Shown here: positions 54,372-62,988 of the stretch, in pieces | Numbering within the stretch: the first letter of the stretch is position 1 | How the letters are laid out: each line of letters starts with the position of its first letter | NCBI GenBank assembly: GCA_015059335.1 | Contig: SVAP01000005.1 | Coordinates: forward strand, 1 to 64,000 | Direction of reading: 5' to 3' | DNA length: 64,000 nt | Origin: Bacillota bacterium | Lineage (GTDB): Bacteria > Bacillota_I > Bacilli_A > RF39 > UBA660 | Notes under the pieces: model-generated | What the model saw: the letters and a program-made list of their open reading frames with translations, nothing else | What the model was told of the DNA's origin: nothing | Databases searched by the model: none | Made by a program: the position numbers and the translations under genes

Positions 54372-55620
54372 ACGCTACACCCTTTTCTTTTATATCTTTA
54401 TCTGTTTCGATAACAAATTTATCGAATATTAATTGCATTTTTTTCAATGTTTCTGTTTCACTTTCACCCATAACTTGAACCCATCCAGAAGCATCATTTC
54501 CCACTCTTCTTTTAACTTGAAATTCGCCTAATTTTGCAAACATTTCTCCTCGTATAACACCATCCATTTTTAATAATTCATCTAATGCTGTTATACCTGT
54601 TATTATACCTTCCTTATTAGGCAAATATAAATCTCCTACACTAATAATCTTATCACGATAATTTAGTTCAACTTTTTTCTCTATCATAATATCAATTAAT
54701 AATTCATAAATATTAATTCCATATGAAAAGCTATGGTTAGTAGTTGCTTGACATCCTGGTAATCTCCATCCTAATTCGCTAGGCATCACTTTACCATCAT
54801 CGCTTATAAAAACTTCAATTGTCATGACTCCATTTTTTAAACCCATTCCAGAAACTATCGTTTGAATTAAATCTTTAGGAACAAATTGAAAATATTCAGG
54901 AACTTTTGGAACTGTCATATGACAATTTAAATTATTAGCAATTGCTGCCCAAATAGTTGCATTTGGAATATATGTAATATAAGAATCTAATACTTTTCCA
55001 TCCTGCACAATACTTTCAATAGACCACTCATGATCATCACAAAATGTTTCTACCATATATTTATTAGGTTTTATTTGTAAAGATAAATTTTCAATATCTT
55101 CTAAACAATTGATAATATATGTATCTACACTATTCATTCCTCTTCTTGGTTTGAAAACGATTCTTTTCCCACCATGATTATTAAAAAAATTTATTATATC
55201 TTGTTTATTTTCTATTGCAGAAAAAGAGACTGTATTTAGACCTATTTGGTTAAATCTTTCTTTCATATTCACTTTATCTCTTACCCATAATACTTGTTGT
55301 TCTGTTAGGGAAGGTAAATTTAACAATCTTGCAAAATTATTAGCATATTCCAAATAATATTCTGAATCATTTAAAAAATTAGTTGGATTAAGATTATTTG
55401 CTTGACACCAAATTTTGAATTTATCAACTTCTTCAAGAATATCATTTTCATAATTAGCGACAAATACATTATATTTTTTTGTTTGTTCTAAATATTCTTG
55501 TGAGAAAAATTTTAGATTTTTAGTAGTTCTTAAAATTATTATATTTAAATCTTCTCTGCCAAACAAAGTTTTTGATAGTGGGCATTCCATCTCCTCAAAA
55601 TATAACAAAGTCTTTTTCAT
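54355..55620 (-). CDS. ATP-grasp ligase 1
   Basis: The 421-residue protein has an N-terminal preATP-grasp region and an ATP-binding core with KPRRGMNSVDTYII (substrate loop), EVFISDDGKVMPSELGWRLPG (metal-binding segment) and a C-terminal lobe. ATP-grasp enzymes join a carboxylate to an amine via an acyl phosphate. It lies next to a second ATP-grasp protein, so the pair could make a dipeptide-like compound. Confidence 0.85.
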   Translation of the reverse strand: MKKTLLYFEEMECPLSKTLFGREDLNIIILRTTKNLKFFSQEYLEQTKKYNVFVANYENDILEEVDKFKIWCQANNLNPTNFLNDSEYYLEYANNFARLLNLPSLTEQQVLWVRDKVNMKERFNQIGLNTVSFSAIENKQDIINFFNNHGGKRIVFKPRRGMNSVDTYIINCLEDIENLSLQIKPNKYMVETFCDDHEWSIESIVQDGKVLDSYITYIPNATIWAAIANNLNCHMTVPKVPEYFQFVPKDLIQTIVSGMGLKNGVMTIEVFISDDGKVMPSELGWRLPGCQATTNHSFSYGINIYELLIDIMIEKKVELNYRDKIISVGDLYLPNKEGIITGITALDELLKMDGVIRGEMFAKLGEFQVKRRVGNDASGWVQVMGESETETLKKMQLIFDKFVIETDKDIKEKGVAYVKKN

Positions 55621-55621
55621 T

Positions 55622-56488
55622 TTATATTCTCCTTTCTATTTTTTTTACTAATGTGTTTAAAACCTTTCCTTGAACTTCTTCATCAGAAATATATTTTATA
55701 AGTAAATCAGGTTCTGTTAATTCTACTTCCATTATATATGGTCTATTATTTTGTAAAACAATATCAATTCTAGCATATAAGTATCCAGAAAATTCAGGAA
55801 TATTTGATACTTTTATTGCTAAATCGAATACACTTTTGGGAATTGTTGTTAAATATTGTGGTTTTTTTTGTTCTCCTAAAACTCCAGGAAATCTTAACAT
55901 ATTATGAGTATTAATTCCATCTATATAAATACAAGAGTATTCACCTTTATTAATACCAGCAATGAATGGTTGGATTATCAAACCATTATCAGATTGCTGT
56001 AATATTGTTTCATATTTTTTTATAACATTTTCGTCTATTTCTTCAGTTAAATCAAACTTATATGTATTATTTCCACTACCCGATATAATAGGTTTTATAA
56101 CAAATTTTTGCCCATACAAACCCAGTTTATTCCAATCAATTGCTTCTTTTATTATAGTTGTTGGAATACAGGGAATATCATATTTTCTTAATATCTCAAA
56201 TTGGATATCTTTTTTTATATTATCTAATATTATATTTACATCATTAAATATAACAATATTATTCGATTTAACAAACAATAACCATTCTTTAAATTGCTCA
56301 TAATAATCTTGATATCCCCAAACAGATCTTAAAATTAAACAATCATATTCAATATAGTTAATACCACTATTTTGCCACGAGATTATTTCTGCATTTATCC
56401 CATTTTTAATTAATTCTTTTTGAAATAATAAATCTTCTTTAATTTTACCTTTCCACTTATCGCAAGACACAATTCCAATTTTTTTCAT
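55622..56488 (-). CDS. ATP-grasp ligase 2 (DcsG/RimK-like)
   Basis: The 288-residue protein has CLILRSVWGYQDYYEQFKEWL (seen in parts: LILRSVWGYQDYY, then EQFKEWL), which resembles the N-terminal region of DcsG-type ligases of cycloserine biosynthesis. KFVIKPIISGSGNNTYKF and MEVELTEPDL follow. The chemistry is again carboxylate-amine ligation. It starts three bases after the aminotransferase stop, so the two enzymes are cotranslated. Confidence 0.82.
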   Translation of the reverse strand: MKKIGIVSCDKWKGKIKEDLLFQKELIKNGINAEIISWQNSGINYIEYDCLILRSVWGYQDYYEQFKEWLLFVKSNNIVIFNDVNIILDNIKKDIQFEILRKYDIPCIPTTIIKEAIDWNKLGLYGQKFVIKPIISGSGNNTYKFDLTEEIDENVIKKYETILQQSDNGLIIQPFIAGINKGEYSCIYIDGINTHNMLRFPGVLGEQKKPQYLTTIPKSVFDLAIKVSNIPEFSGYLYARIDIVLQNNRPYIMEVELTEPDLLIKYISDEEVQGKVLNTLVKKIERRI

Positions 56489-56491
56489 AAT

Positions 56492-58015
56492 TTATTTCAA
56501 CTTCCTTAAGCATCTATTCATTGCTCCAAAATGTCCAATTAGATCTTCTCTTGGTAAAGCTGTAGTAACTCTTCCCACTATTTGTTCTGGATTAGGCCAT
56601 GAAATAGATTGTCCTAGAATTATTTTTATTTTTTCCTGCTCATACATATATTTTAATAATTCACTCTCATTTGAGATTATTCTTCCATAATCACTTTTTT
56701 TGTTTTTTAAATTTGTATAATCTAACATCGCAAAAAATCCTGATTCTGGTATCGTTCCGTTTACAAATTGTACTCCAGGAATTCCTTCAAAAATTTCCTT
56801 TACATTAAAATCATTTTTTGCATACCTTATAATGTCTCTTTCTATTTGGTGTCTAATTTGATAATCTTCAATTGTATCTAGGCCTTGAATTAAAGATTTT
56901 AATAATTCTAATCTATATTTATATTCGCTAATTATTGGATTAAAATATTTTTGATATTCTATCTCCCTCTTTTCTGTTGCATTAAAAGCGCCTGCTAATG
57001 CTTTACCTTGTAATACAGGCGAAGAATCCATCGTTTGAAAAATATAATTTCTTATTCCTCTTATTATTATTTCGTTTGCAACTACCATACCAGACCGTAT
57101 TGAAGCCATTCCATAACTTTTTGATAATCCAGTTATAGTTATTGTATTATCAAAATATTTTTGATATGTTCCCATAGGTTTTGATAAATTATTTCTATCA
57201 TATGTTAAATCCCTATAAATAATATCATCTATTACAAATACACCTTTTTTTAAACAAATATCACCAATTTGTTCTAATAATTGAGAATTCTTTTCACTCA
57301 TAACCTTTCCTAATGGATTATGTGGATTTTCATTTAAAAAAGCAACAACTTTTGGTATATAATTTAATTTTCCTTCATATTGTTTTTTTAATTTACAATT
57401 AATTTCATCTATTCTTTTAGAAAGTTTTTGAGGATTTACATACCAATTATCGTCTTCAGACAATGGTAAAATTTCTACTGTTGCACCAGATGCCCTTTCA
57501 GGAACAAATGTAAATAATCCATAGTTTGGCCCTGTCATCAATATAACATCATATGGTCTTGCAATTATTTTCATAATAATGTTAAATGCTTGAGTTGTTG
57601 AAACAGTAAAAATAATATTATCATGACTAATACCAGTGTTACTTTTAAAACCTTCTTTTTTTAAATAATCAGCTATAATTTTCCTTGAATTTTCATCACC
57701 TGCAGCCATAGGATAATCAGAAAGTTTATCCTGTTGTATTTCTTCAATTAACGCCTCTTTACAGGGAGGAAATGCTGGGGTTCTCATTGGACTCCCACCA
57801 CCTAAAGATCTAGAATTCAAATCTTTAATTTTATCATTTTCTAAAACATACAAATCATTACCATATAATTCAAATGCATTATATATTTTTAAAACTTCTG
57901 GAGAAAATGAATTTCCATCTTCTCTTCCTCCTAAATTTGGCAATCCCCTAACAAATGATTCTAACACAGGATTTTTTTCTATTACTCTTTTTAATGAATC
58001 AGTTATATTTTGCAT
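56492..58015 (-). CDS. PLP-dependent class I/II aminotransferase
   Basis: The 507-residue protein has an N-terminal extension, NENPHNPLGKV, the DDIIYRDLTYD aspartate region and the PLP lysine in TGLSKSYGMASIRSGMV. It is longer than standard aspartate aminotransferase (about 400) and shares the extended type of some bifunctional enzymes. It starts the likely operon with the two ATP-grasp ligases and the transporter. RBS AGGTGGG. Confidence 0.88.
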   Translation of the reverse strand: MQNITDSLKRVIEKNPVLESFVRGLPNLGGREDGNSFSPEVLKIYNAFELYGNDLYVLENDKIKDLNSRSLGGGSPMRTPAFPPCKEALIEEIQQDKLSDYPMAAGDENSRKIIADYLKKEGFKSNTGISHDNIIFTVSTTQAFNIIMKIIARPYDVILMTGPNYGLFTFVPERASGATVEILPLSEDDNWYVNPQKLSKRIDEINCKLKKQYEGKLNYIPKVVAFLNENPHNPLGKVMSEKNSQLLEQIGDICLKKGVFVIDDIIYRDLTYDRNNLSKPMGTYQKYFDNTITITGLSKSYGMASIRSGMVVANEIIIRGIRNYIFQTMDSSPVLQGKALAGAFNATEKREIEYQKYFNPIISEYKYRLELLKSLIQGLDTIEDYQIRHQIERDIIRYAKNDFNVKEIFEGIPGVQFVNGTIPESGFFAMLDYTNLKNKKSDYGRIISNESELLKYMYEQEKIKIILGQSISWPNPEQIVGRVTTALPREDLIGHFGAMNRCLRKLK

Positions 58016-58102
58016 AATATCCCACCTAACTATAAGTATTATATAATGATAAATAACAATTTAATTATTCAAATTTTCAATAATAGTAATCTAAATATTT
58101 GA

Positions 58103-58798
58103 TTATCCTTTTTGAATTAAAGATATATCAGGCAGAGAAACTATATATCGATAATCTTTAATTTTATCATTTTTCAAATTTAAATAATCATAATTTTTCT
58201 TTTTAATTAATTTATATGCATAATCAATTGTTGATACAGGTAACCAATATATAGTTTCTTTAGTATATTTATTACTAAAGAATTCAATACCTTGACCTAG
58301 TTTCAAAGCCGTACTATATGAATAATTAAAATAATCATACACATCTCCAATAGGTCTTATCATATCTAAAAATTTTAGAGATTTTATTTCTATATTATCA
58401 TTATTAAAATCCTTTTTCATAATTCCTTTTGTAACATCGTCAAAGGAAAAAGTACCATTATCATTTTGAACTAAATTTATCATATGTCCCTTTATACAAA
58501 CACACATTGAATATATATTAGCCTTTTCTAATAATAACTTATATATTACTGATAACGAATTACATATTCCCTTTTTTCTTATTAAAACATCTTGAATTTC
58601 TAATCTACGATCGCATCTAATATTTTTAAATCTTAATTCATATAATTTTTTATAATCGTAAGAAATATTATTAATAAAAAAATCAAAAATTTTCTTTCTT
58701 TTTTGAAGTGTATTATCCAATTGAGTTATATTGATTTCTGTATACATATCACTAATCAACTTATCATAATCAATATAAGATAAATTCAACATAAACAA
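58103..58798 (-). CDS. Transglutaminase-like protein
   Basis: The 231-residue protein reads from a TTG at 58798 with AGGT at good spacing; ATG 58792 is the alternative. The transglutaminase-type Cys-His-Asp set is visible in KGICNSLSVIYK, KGHMINLV and FSFDDVTKGI. It has no signal peptide. It may be a peptidase or an acyltransferase of the cluster. No close relative is recognised. Confidence 0.75.
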   Translation of the reverse strand: MFMLNLSYIDYDKLISDMYTEINITQLDNTLQKRKKIFDFFINNISYDYKKLYELRFKNIRCDRRLEIQDVLIRKKGICNSLSVIYKLLLEKANIYSMCVCIKGHMINLVQNDNGTFSFDDVTKGIMKKDFNNDNIEIKSLKFLDMIRPIGDVYDYFNYSYSTALKLGQGIEFFSNKYTKETIYWLPVSTIDYAYKLIKKKNYDYLNLKNDKIKDYRYIVSLPDISLIQKG

Positions 58799-58999
58799 TG
58801 ATTACCTACCTTTCCTATATTATGTTAATACATTTTATGCTATGTAATTTTCTTTTAGTTTTTAAATAATTTATTAAGCATAGATTAAAACATTAATTAA
58901 AAAATTGACATTAATAAAATATATCAATTTAATTATATAATAAAAATTAAGCACTTAATTATACCAATTTTTAATTAAGACTATAACAAAATTTGATAA

Positions 59000-59033
59000 A
59001 GAAAGAGACTAATTATTTATATTAGTCTCTTTC
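59000..59033 (-). terminator. Rho-independent terminator
   Basis: A 13-bp stem (GAAAGAGACTAAT and its complement) with a T-rich tail overlaps the last codons of the gene ending at 59009. The gap 58799-58999 is AT-rich with an ATTGA/TCAAT inverted repeat and no gene. Confidence 0.75.
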
Positions 59034-59533
59034 ATAAAAGGTATTACATATTCTTCAATTCGAGGAATCAAAACCCATGCAATTTCACCATTTTCAATCA
59101 TATTATATAGTTCATTCAAATCAATCCACTTTACTTGAACAGCTGTATTATCAACAAAACATATTTCATTTAAATCAATATCCTTGTTTATAATATAAGT
59201 TTCATAAATATAATGATATGGATCGCGTAATTTTGTATCAATCTTTCTTAATTCTGACTTTGATATTTGTATTCCAATTTTAGATTTTACTGATTTGATA
59301 CAAGTATCAATTTGATTATCTCCGCTTAAAACATTACCATTAATACTATTCCAAAAACCAGGATAATGAATATTATAATTTAAAGTGTTTCTTATTAACA
59401 ACAATTGTTTTTTAGAGTTTAATATCCATACATTTATAGAATAATGGTATAAACCATCTGGTATTTCATCAGTGTTATTTATTATAATACCTGTATTATT
59501 AAAATTGCTATCGTACAAATCCCATTTACTCAT
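59009..59533 (-). CDS. Nudix-fold protein with degenerate Nudix box
   Basis: ATG 59533 follows GAGGAGG. The 174-residue protein begins like Idi-type Nudix proteins (SKWDLYDSNFNNTG). The box reads GNVLSGDNQIDTCIKSVKSKIGI, with REUXEE replaced by KSVKSK; the positions needed for metal binding are lost. It is probably non-catalytic, perhaps a ligand sensor. It overlaps the end of the LysR gene by 8 bases. Confidence 0.75.
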   Translation of the reverse strand: MSKWDLYDSNFNNTGIIINNTDEIPDGLYHYSINVWILNSKKQLLLIRNTLNYNIHYPGFWNSINGNVLSGDNQIDTCIKSVKSKIGIQISKSELRKIDTKLRDPYHYIYETYIINKDIDLNEICFVDNTAVQVKWIDLNELYNMIENGEIAWVLIPRIEEYVIPFMKETNINN

Positions 59534-60419
59534 TAAAATCCTCCTCATACTGTTTTTTTAATATATTAATAAATTTAATAATATTACTGATGTTATTTCT
59601 TTTATTATATACAATATATATATTATCCCTAAAAAATTCTTCTTTCAATTTAATTTCCTTAATATCACCACTTGCTATTTCTTCCTTAAAAAACTCTCTA
59701 TTACCAAAGCATAATCCTAAATTATTCTTCACTAATTCTTTAGATAGTATACTATCATTAATTGCAACAATATTTTCAAATAAAATACCATTTTCAAAAC
59801 ATATTTTTTGAAATTTACCATTTTTCTTATTTGGACACATTGATATTAATTTTGTATTTCCTAATTCACTAATTGACTGAATTGATTCATAATTTTTTGA
59901 TAAATCTCTACCTGAAACAAAAATATTATCCAAAACACATAACAAACTTTTATTATCTGAATTAATTAAATTTGTATAATCCTCATAATCAATAACAATA
60001 TCATATTCATCATTAAATTTTTTAATATCTAACTTTGAATATAATTTTACATTAATATGTATATTAGGATATGTATTTATAAATTCTACTATCGAATTTT
60101 TAAATATAAAATCAGACAAATAATGGCGAACACCAATATTTATTTCCATAGTGTTTTTGTTATCAAATTGTTCCAAATTTTGATTTAAAATACTAAATGC
60201 TGATTTAAGATTCTCATATAAATTATACCCGTCTTCTGTTAATTCAAAATTTTTATGATCCCTAATAATTAAAACTTTATCTAACTGTAATTCTAATTGT
60301 TTTATATTATAACTTAAAGATGATTGTGCGATATTCAAATTTTTCGATGCATTTGTAAAACCATTATAATAAACTACATAATAAAAGTATTTAAATAGGT
60401 TCAAGTTAAAATTATTCAT
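59526..60419 (-). CDS. LysR-family transcriptional regulator
   Basis: ATG 60419 follows AAAGGGGA; longer reading to 60470 is rejected. The 297-residue protein has the N-terminal helix-turn-helix (FYYVVYYNGFTNASKNLNIAQSSLSYNIKQLE in two parts: NGFTNASKNLNIAQS, SLSYNIKQLE) and a ligand-binding domain. It is the gene nearest the cotE 5' junction and probably controls the element's metabolic operon. Confidence 0.88.
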   Translation of the reverse strand: MNNFNLNLFKYFYYVVYYNGFTNASKNLNIAQSSLSYNIKQLELQLDKVLIIRDHKNFELTEDGYNLYENLKSAFSILNQNLEQFDNKNTMEINIGVRHYLSDFIFKNSIVEFINTYPNIHINVKLYSKLDIKKFNDEYDIVIDYEDYTNLINSDNKSLLCVLDNIFVSGRDLSKNYESIQSISELGNTKLISMCPNKKNGKFQKICFENGILFENIVAINDSILSKELVKNNLGLCFGNREFFKEEIASGDIKEIKLKEEFFRDNIYIVYNKRNNISNIIKFINILKKQYEEDFNE

Positions 60420-60575
60420 AAAATTCCCCTTTCCTAAGAAAAAAATACAAGATAATTGAACGCTTGTCAAATTATATTTTTTTTATAGTGGAAAAATGCC
60501 ATTAAAATTATATTAATTATATTAATTATAATATATTTTGTCAACCTATAAAAAATCAACAAAATCCTGCTTTTG

Positions 60576-60740
60576 TTAATTAAAATAATAGTTATCACCA
60601 ACGACCAAGAGATGATTTATTACCCAACAACCTAATACTGTCGTAGGTTCTACCTCTGTAGTTAGAGTGTAGTTGTTTTTAAAATATTTTTTACCTTTTC
60701 CAAGAATTGCTTTTGTAACAATTTCTTTGAATGCTGCCAC
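60576..60740 (-). CDS. cotE: Spore coat morphogenetic protein CotE, 5' segment of a split gene
   Basis: A GTG at 60740 follows GAGGGGGG. The first 43 codons encode a CotE N-terminus: MAAFKEIVTKAILGKGKKYF, then PTTVLGCWVINH. After the CAT codon (60614-60612) the frame enters element sequence and stops at 60576. It is too short for the standard ORF list. The location just after miaB is the same as in Bacillus subtilis (miaB-ymcA-cotE). Joined at CATC to 45230, it continues as NH-QFKGYE in frame. Confidence 0.92.
   Translation of the reverse strand: MAAFKEIVTKAILGKGKKYFKNNYTLTTEVEPTTVLGCWVINHLLVVGDNYYFN
60590..60614. other. Recombination junction at the cotE 5' segment (att half-site)
   Basis: The plus-strand arm AGTTATCACCAA (60590-60601) is followed by CGACCAAGAGA and the shared GATG (60611-60614). 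The arm is the exact complement of 45242-45253. The presumed crossover dinucleotide is TG at 60613-60614. Confidence 0.85.
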
Positions 60741-60759
60741 TACTAATCCCCCCTCACTT

Positions 60760-60768
60760 TAATTTATG
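60760..60768 (-). promoter_or_regulatory. SigK/SigE-like -10 of cotE
   Basis: On the minus strand CATAAATTA matches the SigK -10 pattern CATANNNTA. GACA lies 17 bases upstream as a partial -35. It is about 20 bases before the GTG of cotE. Bacillus cotE has SigE and SigK promoters. Confidence 0.4.
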
Positions 60769-60774
60769 CTTATA

Positions 60775-60808
60775 ACACAAAAAAGTGTCTAAAATTTTAG
60801 ACACTTTT
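60775..60808 (-). terminator. Rho-independent terminator of miaB
   Basis: A 28-bp perfect palindrome (AAAAGTGTCTAAAA and its complement) is followed by TTGTG after a T run on the minus strand. It isolates cotE from miaB transcription. Confidence 0.75.
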
Positions 60809-62225
60809 AACTAACTATTTCACCATTAAGACTCCATGTCTTAACATCTGTAATTTTTACATTAACAATTTTACCTATATTATCCTCTGTAGCTTTAACA
60901 TTTACTAATTTATTTGTATCAGTATATCCAGTAAGCATATTATTATCTTTTTCACTAATACCTTCTATTAATACTGGAACAATCTGATCTAACATTTTTT
61001 TATTGTTTTCTAATGCATATTTATTTATTAGTAAATTTAATTCAGCTAACCTATTTTTCTTTTCATATTCTGTGGTTTTATCAGGAAGCTTTGCTGCAGG
61101 AGTATTTTCTCTTGGTGAGTATACAAAAGTATACGCTAAATCGTATTTACACTCATTAACTAAGTTTAGAGTTTCTTCAAAGTCTTCTCTAGTTTCTCCT
61201 GGGAATCCCACTATTATATCTGTTGTAATACTAACATTATCAATCTTACTTTTAATTTTATTAAATAGTGTAATATATTCTTCTTTAGTATATCTTCTAC
61301 CCATTAATTTTAATATTCTATCACTACCTGATTGAACAGGTAAATGAATAAATGGCATTATATTTTTATTTTCTGCAATAACATCTATCATTTTGCCAGT
61401 AAAATCCCATGGATGTGAAGTAACAAATCTAATTCTATCAATATTAGTTTGTGATACATCATATAATAAATCTTCCATACCATAATTATCATACAAATCT
61501 TTACCATATGCGTTAACGTTTTGACCAAGTAATGTAATTTCTTTAACACCACTATTAATTAATTGTTTTACTTCAGCAATAATATCTTCTTTTTTTCTAC
61601 TTCTTTGTTTACCCCTAGTATATGGAACTATACAATAAGTACAAAATTTATCACATCCATACATGATATTAACCCATGCCTTATATTTGTTTTCTCTTTT
61701 ATATGGTAAATTTTCAATTACATTACCTTCATTACTCAACACTTCTATTTCTTGTTGTTTTTTATTAATAGCTTCTAATAATATATTAGGTAATCTATGA
61801 ATGTTATGTGTACCAAATACTATATCTACCCATTTATATTTTTTGTTTATATCAGCTACTACAATTTCTTCTTGTGCCATACAACCACACAAACCTATAA
61901 TTATATTTGGTTTAGTTTCACGTAAATGTTTAATTCTACCAAGCATTCCAAATACCTTATTATGTGCGTTTTCTCTAATCGCACAAGTATTTAATAAAAT
62001 TATATCGGCTTCTTCCATGACATCAGTTTTAGTAAATAACATCTCTTCTAAAATTGCACATAACATTTCAGAATCGTGTTCGTTCATTTGACAACCATAT
62101 GTTTTAATAAAGTATTTTTTATTTTTACCGATTTTCATATTTTGATTTACATTATATTCATTATACAAAAATTCAGGTTTTACATTTGTTCTTTTTCTTG
62201 CTTCTTTCATGTTTGGAAGTAACAT
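60807..62225 (-). CDS. miaB: tRNA-2-methylthio-N6-isopentenyladenosine synthase MiaB
   Basis: About 472 residues; ATG 62225 has GAGTG upstream, and starts to 62234 are possible. The UPF0004 domain has three cluster cysteines (KTYGCQMNEHDSEM, LNTCAIRE, GLCGCMAQE). The radical SAM motif is YGCDKFCTYCIVPYTRG. A C-terminal TRAM domain ends the protein. It thiomethylates tRNA A37. Its position before cotE is conserved. Confidence 0.96.
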   Translation of the reverse strand: MLLPNMKEARKRTNVKPEFLYNEYNVNQNMKIGKNKKYFIKTYGCQMNEHDSEMLCAILEEMLFTKTDVMEEADIILLNTCAIRENAHNKVFGMLGRIKHLRETKPNIIIGLCGCMAQEEIVVADINKKYKWVDIVFGTHNIHRLPNILLEAINKKQQEIEVLSNEGNVIENLPYKRENKYKAWVNIMYGCDKFCTYCIVPYTRGKQRSRKKEDIIAEVKQLINSGVKEITLLGQNVNAYGKDLYDNYGMEDLLYDVSQTNIDRIRFVTSHPWDFTGKMIDVIAENKNIMPFIHLPVQSGSDRILKLMGRRYTKEEYITLFNKIKSKIDNVSITTDIIVGFPGETREDFEETLNLVNECKYDLAYTFVYSPRENTPAAKLPDKTTEYEKKNRLAELNLLINKYALENNKKMLDQIVPVLIEGISEKDNNMLTGYTDTNKLVNVKATEDNIGKIVNVKITDVKTWSLNGEIVS

Positions 62226-62277
62226 GTACATCACTCATTTCTAAACACAAGTATTATACCACATATAAAAGAAAAAA

Positions 62278-62301
62278 ATAGAAAAAACATTAAAGTTTTT
62301 T
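62278..62301 (-). terminator. Weak hairpin terminator
   Basis: AGAAAAAAC/GTTTTTTCT arms with a 6-nt loop lie 3' of the gene ending at 62302. Confidence 0.45.
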
Positions 62302-62871
62302 CTATCTTATACTAAGTTCTGTACCATAGCTTTTAACAACAAATTCAGCAGATAATACTTTATTCTGTGCTTCATTACCCACTTCGCTGTCAAGCCACAT
62401 TGTATATTCAAATGTTTTTTCACTATTCTTATCTATTTCACCATTATGTAATATAAAATCAACACAATTATTTTCTTCATTAAATTGTAGATTATATAGA
62501 AAATCCACATATGAATTATCATCTATAATTAATTGATATTTTAAAAAGTTATAATCAAGAGTTGATGAATTATGAATTCTATAAATTATTGAATATTTTG
62601 AATTAACATTTGCATTATTTATAAGTTTAAACAAACCTTTATTATTGTTATTAATGGCTTTTGAATCACTTATTGGGTATATATTTTCTAATTTTAAAGG
62701 TTTAACTTCTTGTAATAAAACAGTTTGATTACCATTAGACTCTGCAAACGCTGCCATTGTAGTATTTGGGTTAATCCAAAGTGAGAACGCTAATGTAAAT
62801 ATAAAAGTAGCAAAACATACTTCAACAACTAAATTTCTAATCTTTCTATTTATAATTTTTAATTCATCCAT
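62302..62871 (-). CDS. Secreted/anchored beta-sandwich protein next to TasA-like genes
   Basis: The 189-residue protein has one N-terminal membrane segment (about 14-32) and an extracellular beta-rich region (YSIIYRIHNSSTLDYNF, KTFEYTMWLDSEVGN, LSAEFVVKSYGTEL). It resembles SipW-dependent TasA/camelysin-like proteins in layout but lacks their clear signal. RBS AGGGGG. It is followed by a weak terminator. No firm function. Confidence 0.6.
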   Translation of the reverse strand: MDELKIINRKIRNLVVEVCFATFIFTLAFSLWINPNTTMAAFAESNGNQTVLLQEVKPLKLENIYPISDSKAINNNNKGLFKLINNANVNSKYSIIYRIHNSSTLDYNFLKYQLIIDDNSYVDFLYNLQFNEENNCVDFILHNGEIDKNSEKTFEYTMWLDSEVGNEAQNKVLSAEFVVKSYGTELSIR

Positions 62872-62950
62872 AATAATCCCCCTTAGTTGATAACATTATA
62901 CCATTTTTTTGTGTTTTTTTCAAATCGGCATCATATATAGTATAAACAAA

Positions 62951-62974
62951 AAATTCGGGAGCATTCCCGAATTT
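62951..62974. terminator. Bidirectional terminator
   Basis: A 10-bp perfect stem AAATTCGGGA/TCCCGAATTT with T runs separates the two secreted-protein genes. Confidence 0.85.
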
Positions 62975-62988
62975 AATTATTTAAGAAA

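Larger units (their letters stand above)
45231..60614. mobile_element. 15.4-kb serine-recombinase element interrupting cotE (skin-like)
   Basis: The distance between equivalent junction bases (45227 and 60611) is 15,384 bp. One end carries a large serine recombinase and a 39-residue ORF; the rest is metabolic cargo. No capsid, tail, relaxase or replication gene is seen, so it is not an obvious phage or conjugative element. Circularising it restores a 48-bp near-palindromic attP and an uninterrupted cotE. By analogy with elements in sigK, spsM and other sporulation genes, it may be excised in the mother cell. Timing of excision is inference. Confidence 0.88.

Noticed and set aside
58799-58999. 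Riboswitch or small RNA in the gap
   Set aside because: Only AT-rich inverted repeats are seen, without a conserved RNA motif.
45231-60610. Prophage or conjugative element
   Set aside because: No structural, lysis, relaxase or replication genes; only the recombinase and metabolic cargo.
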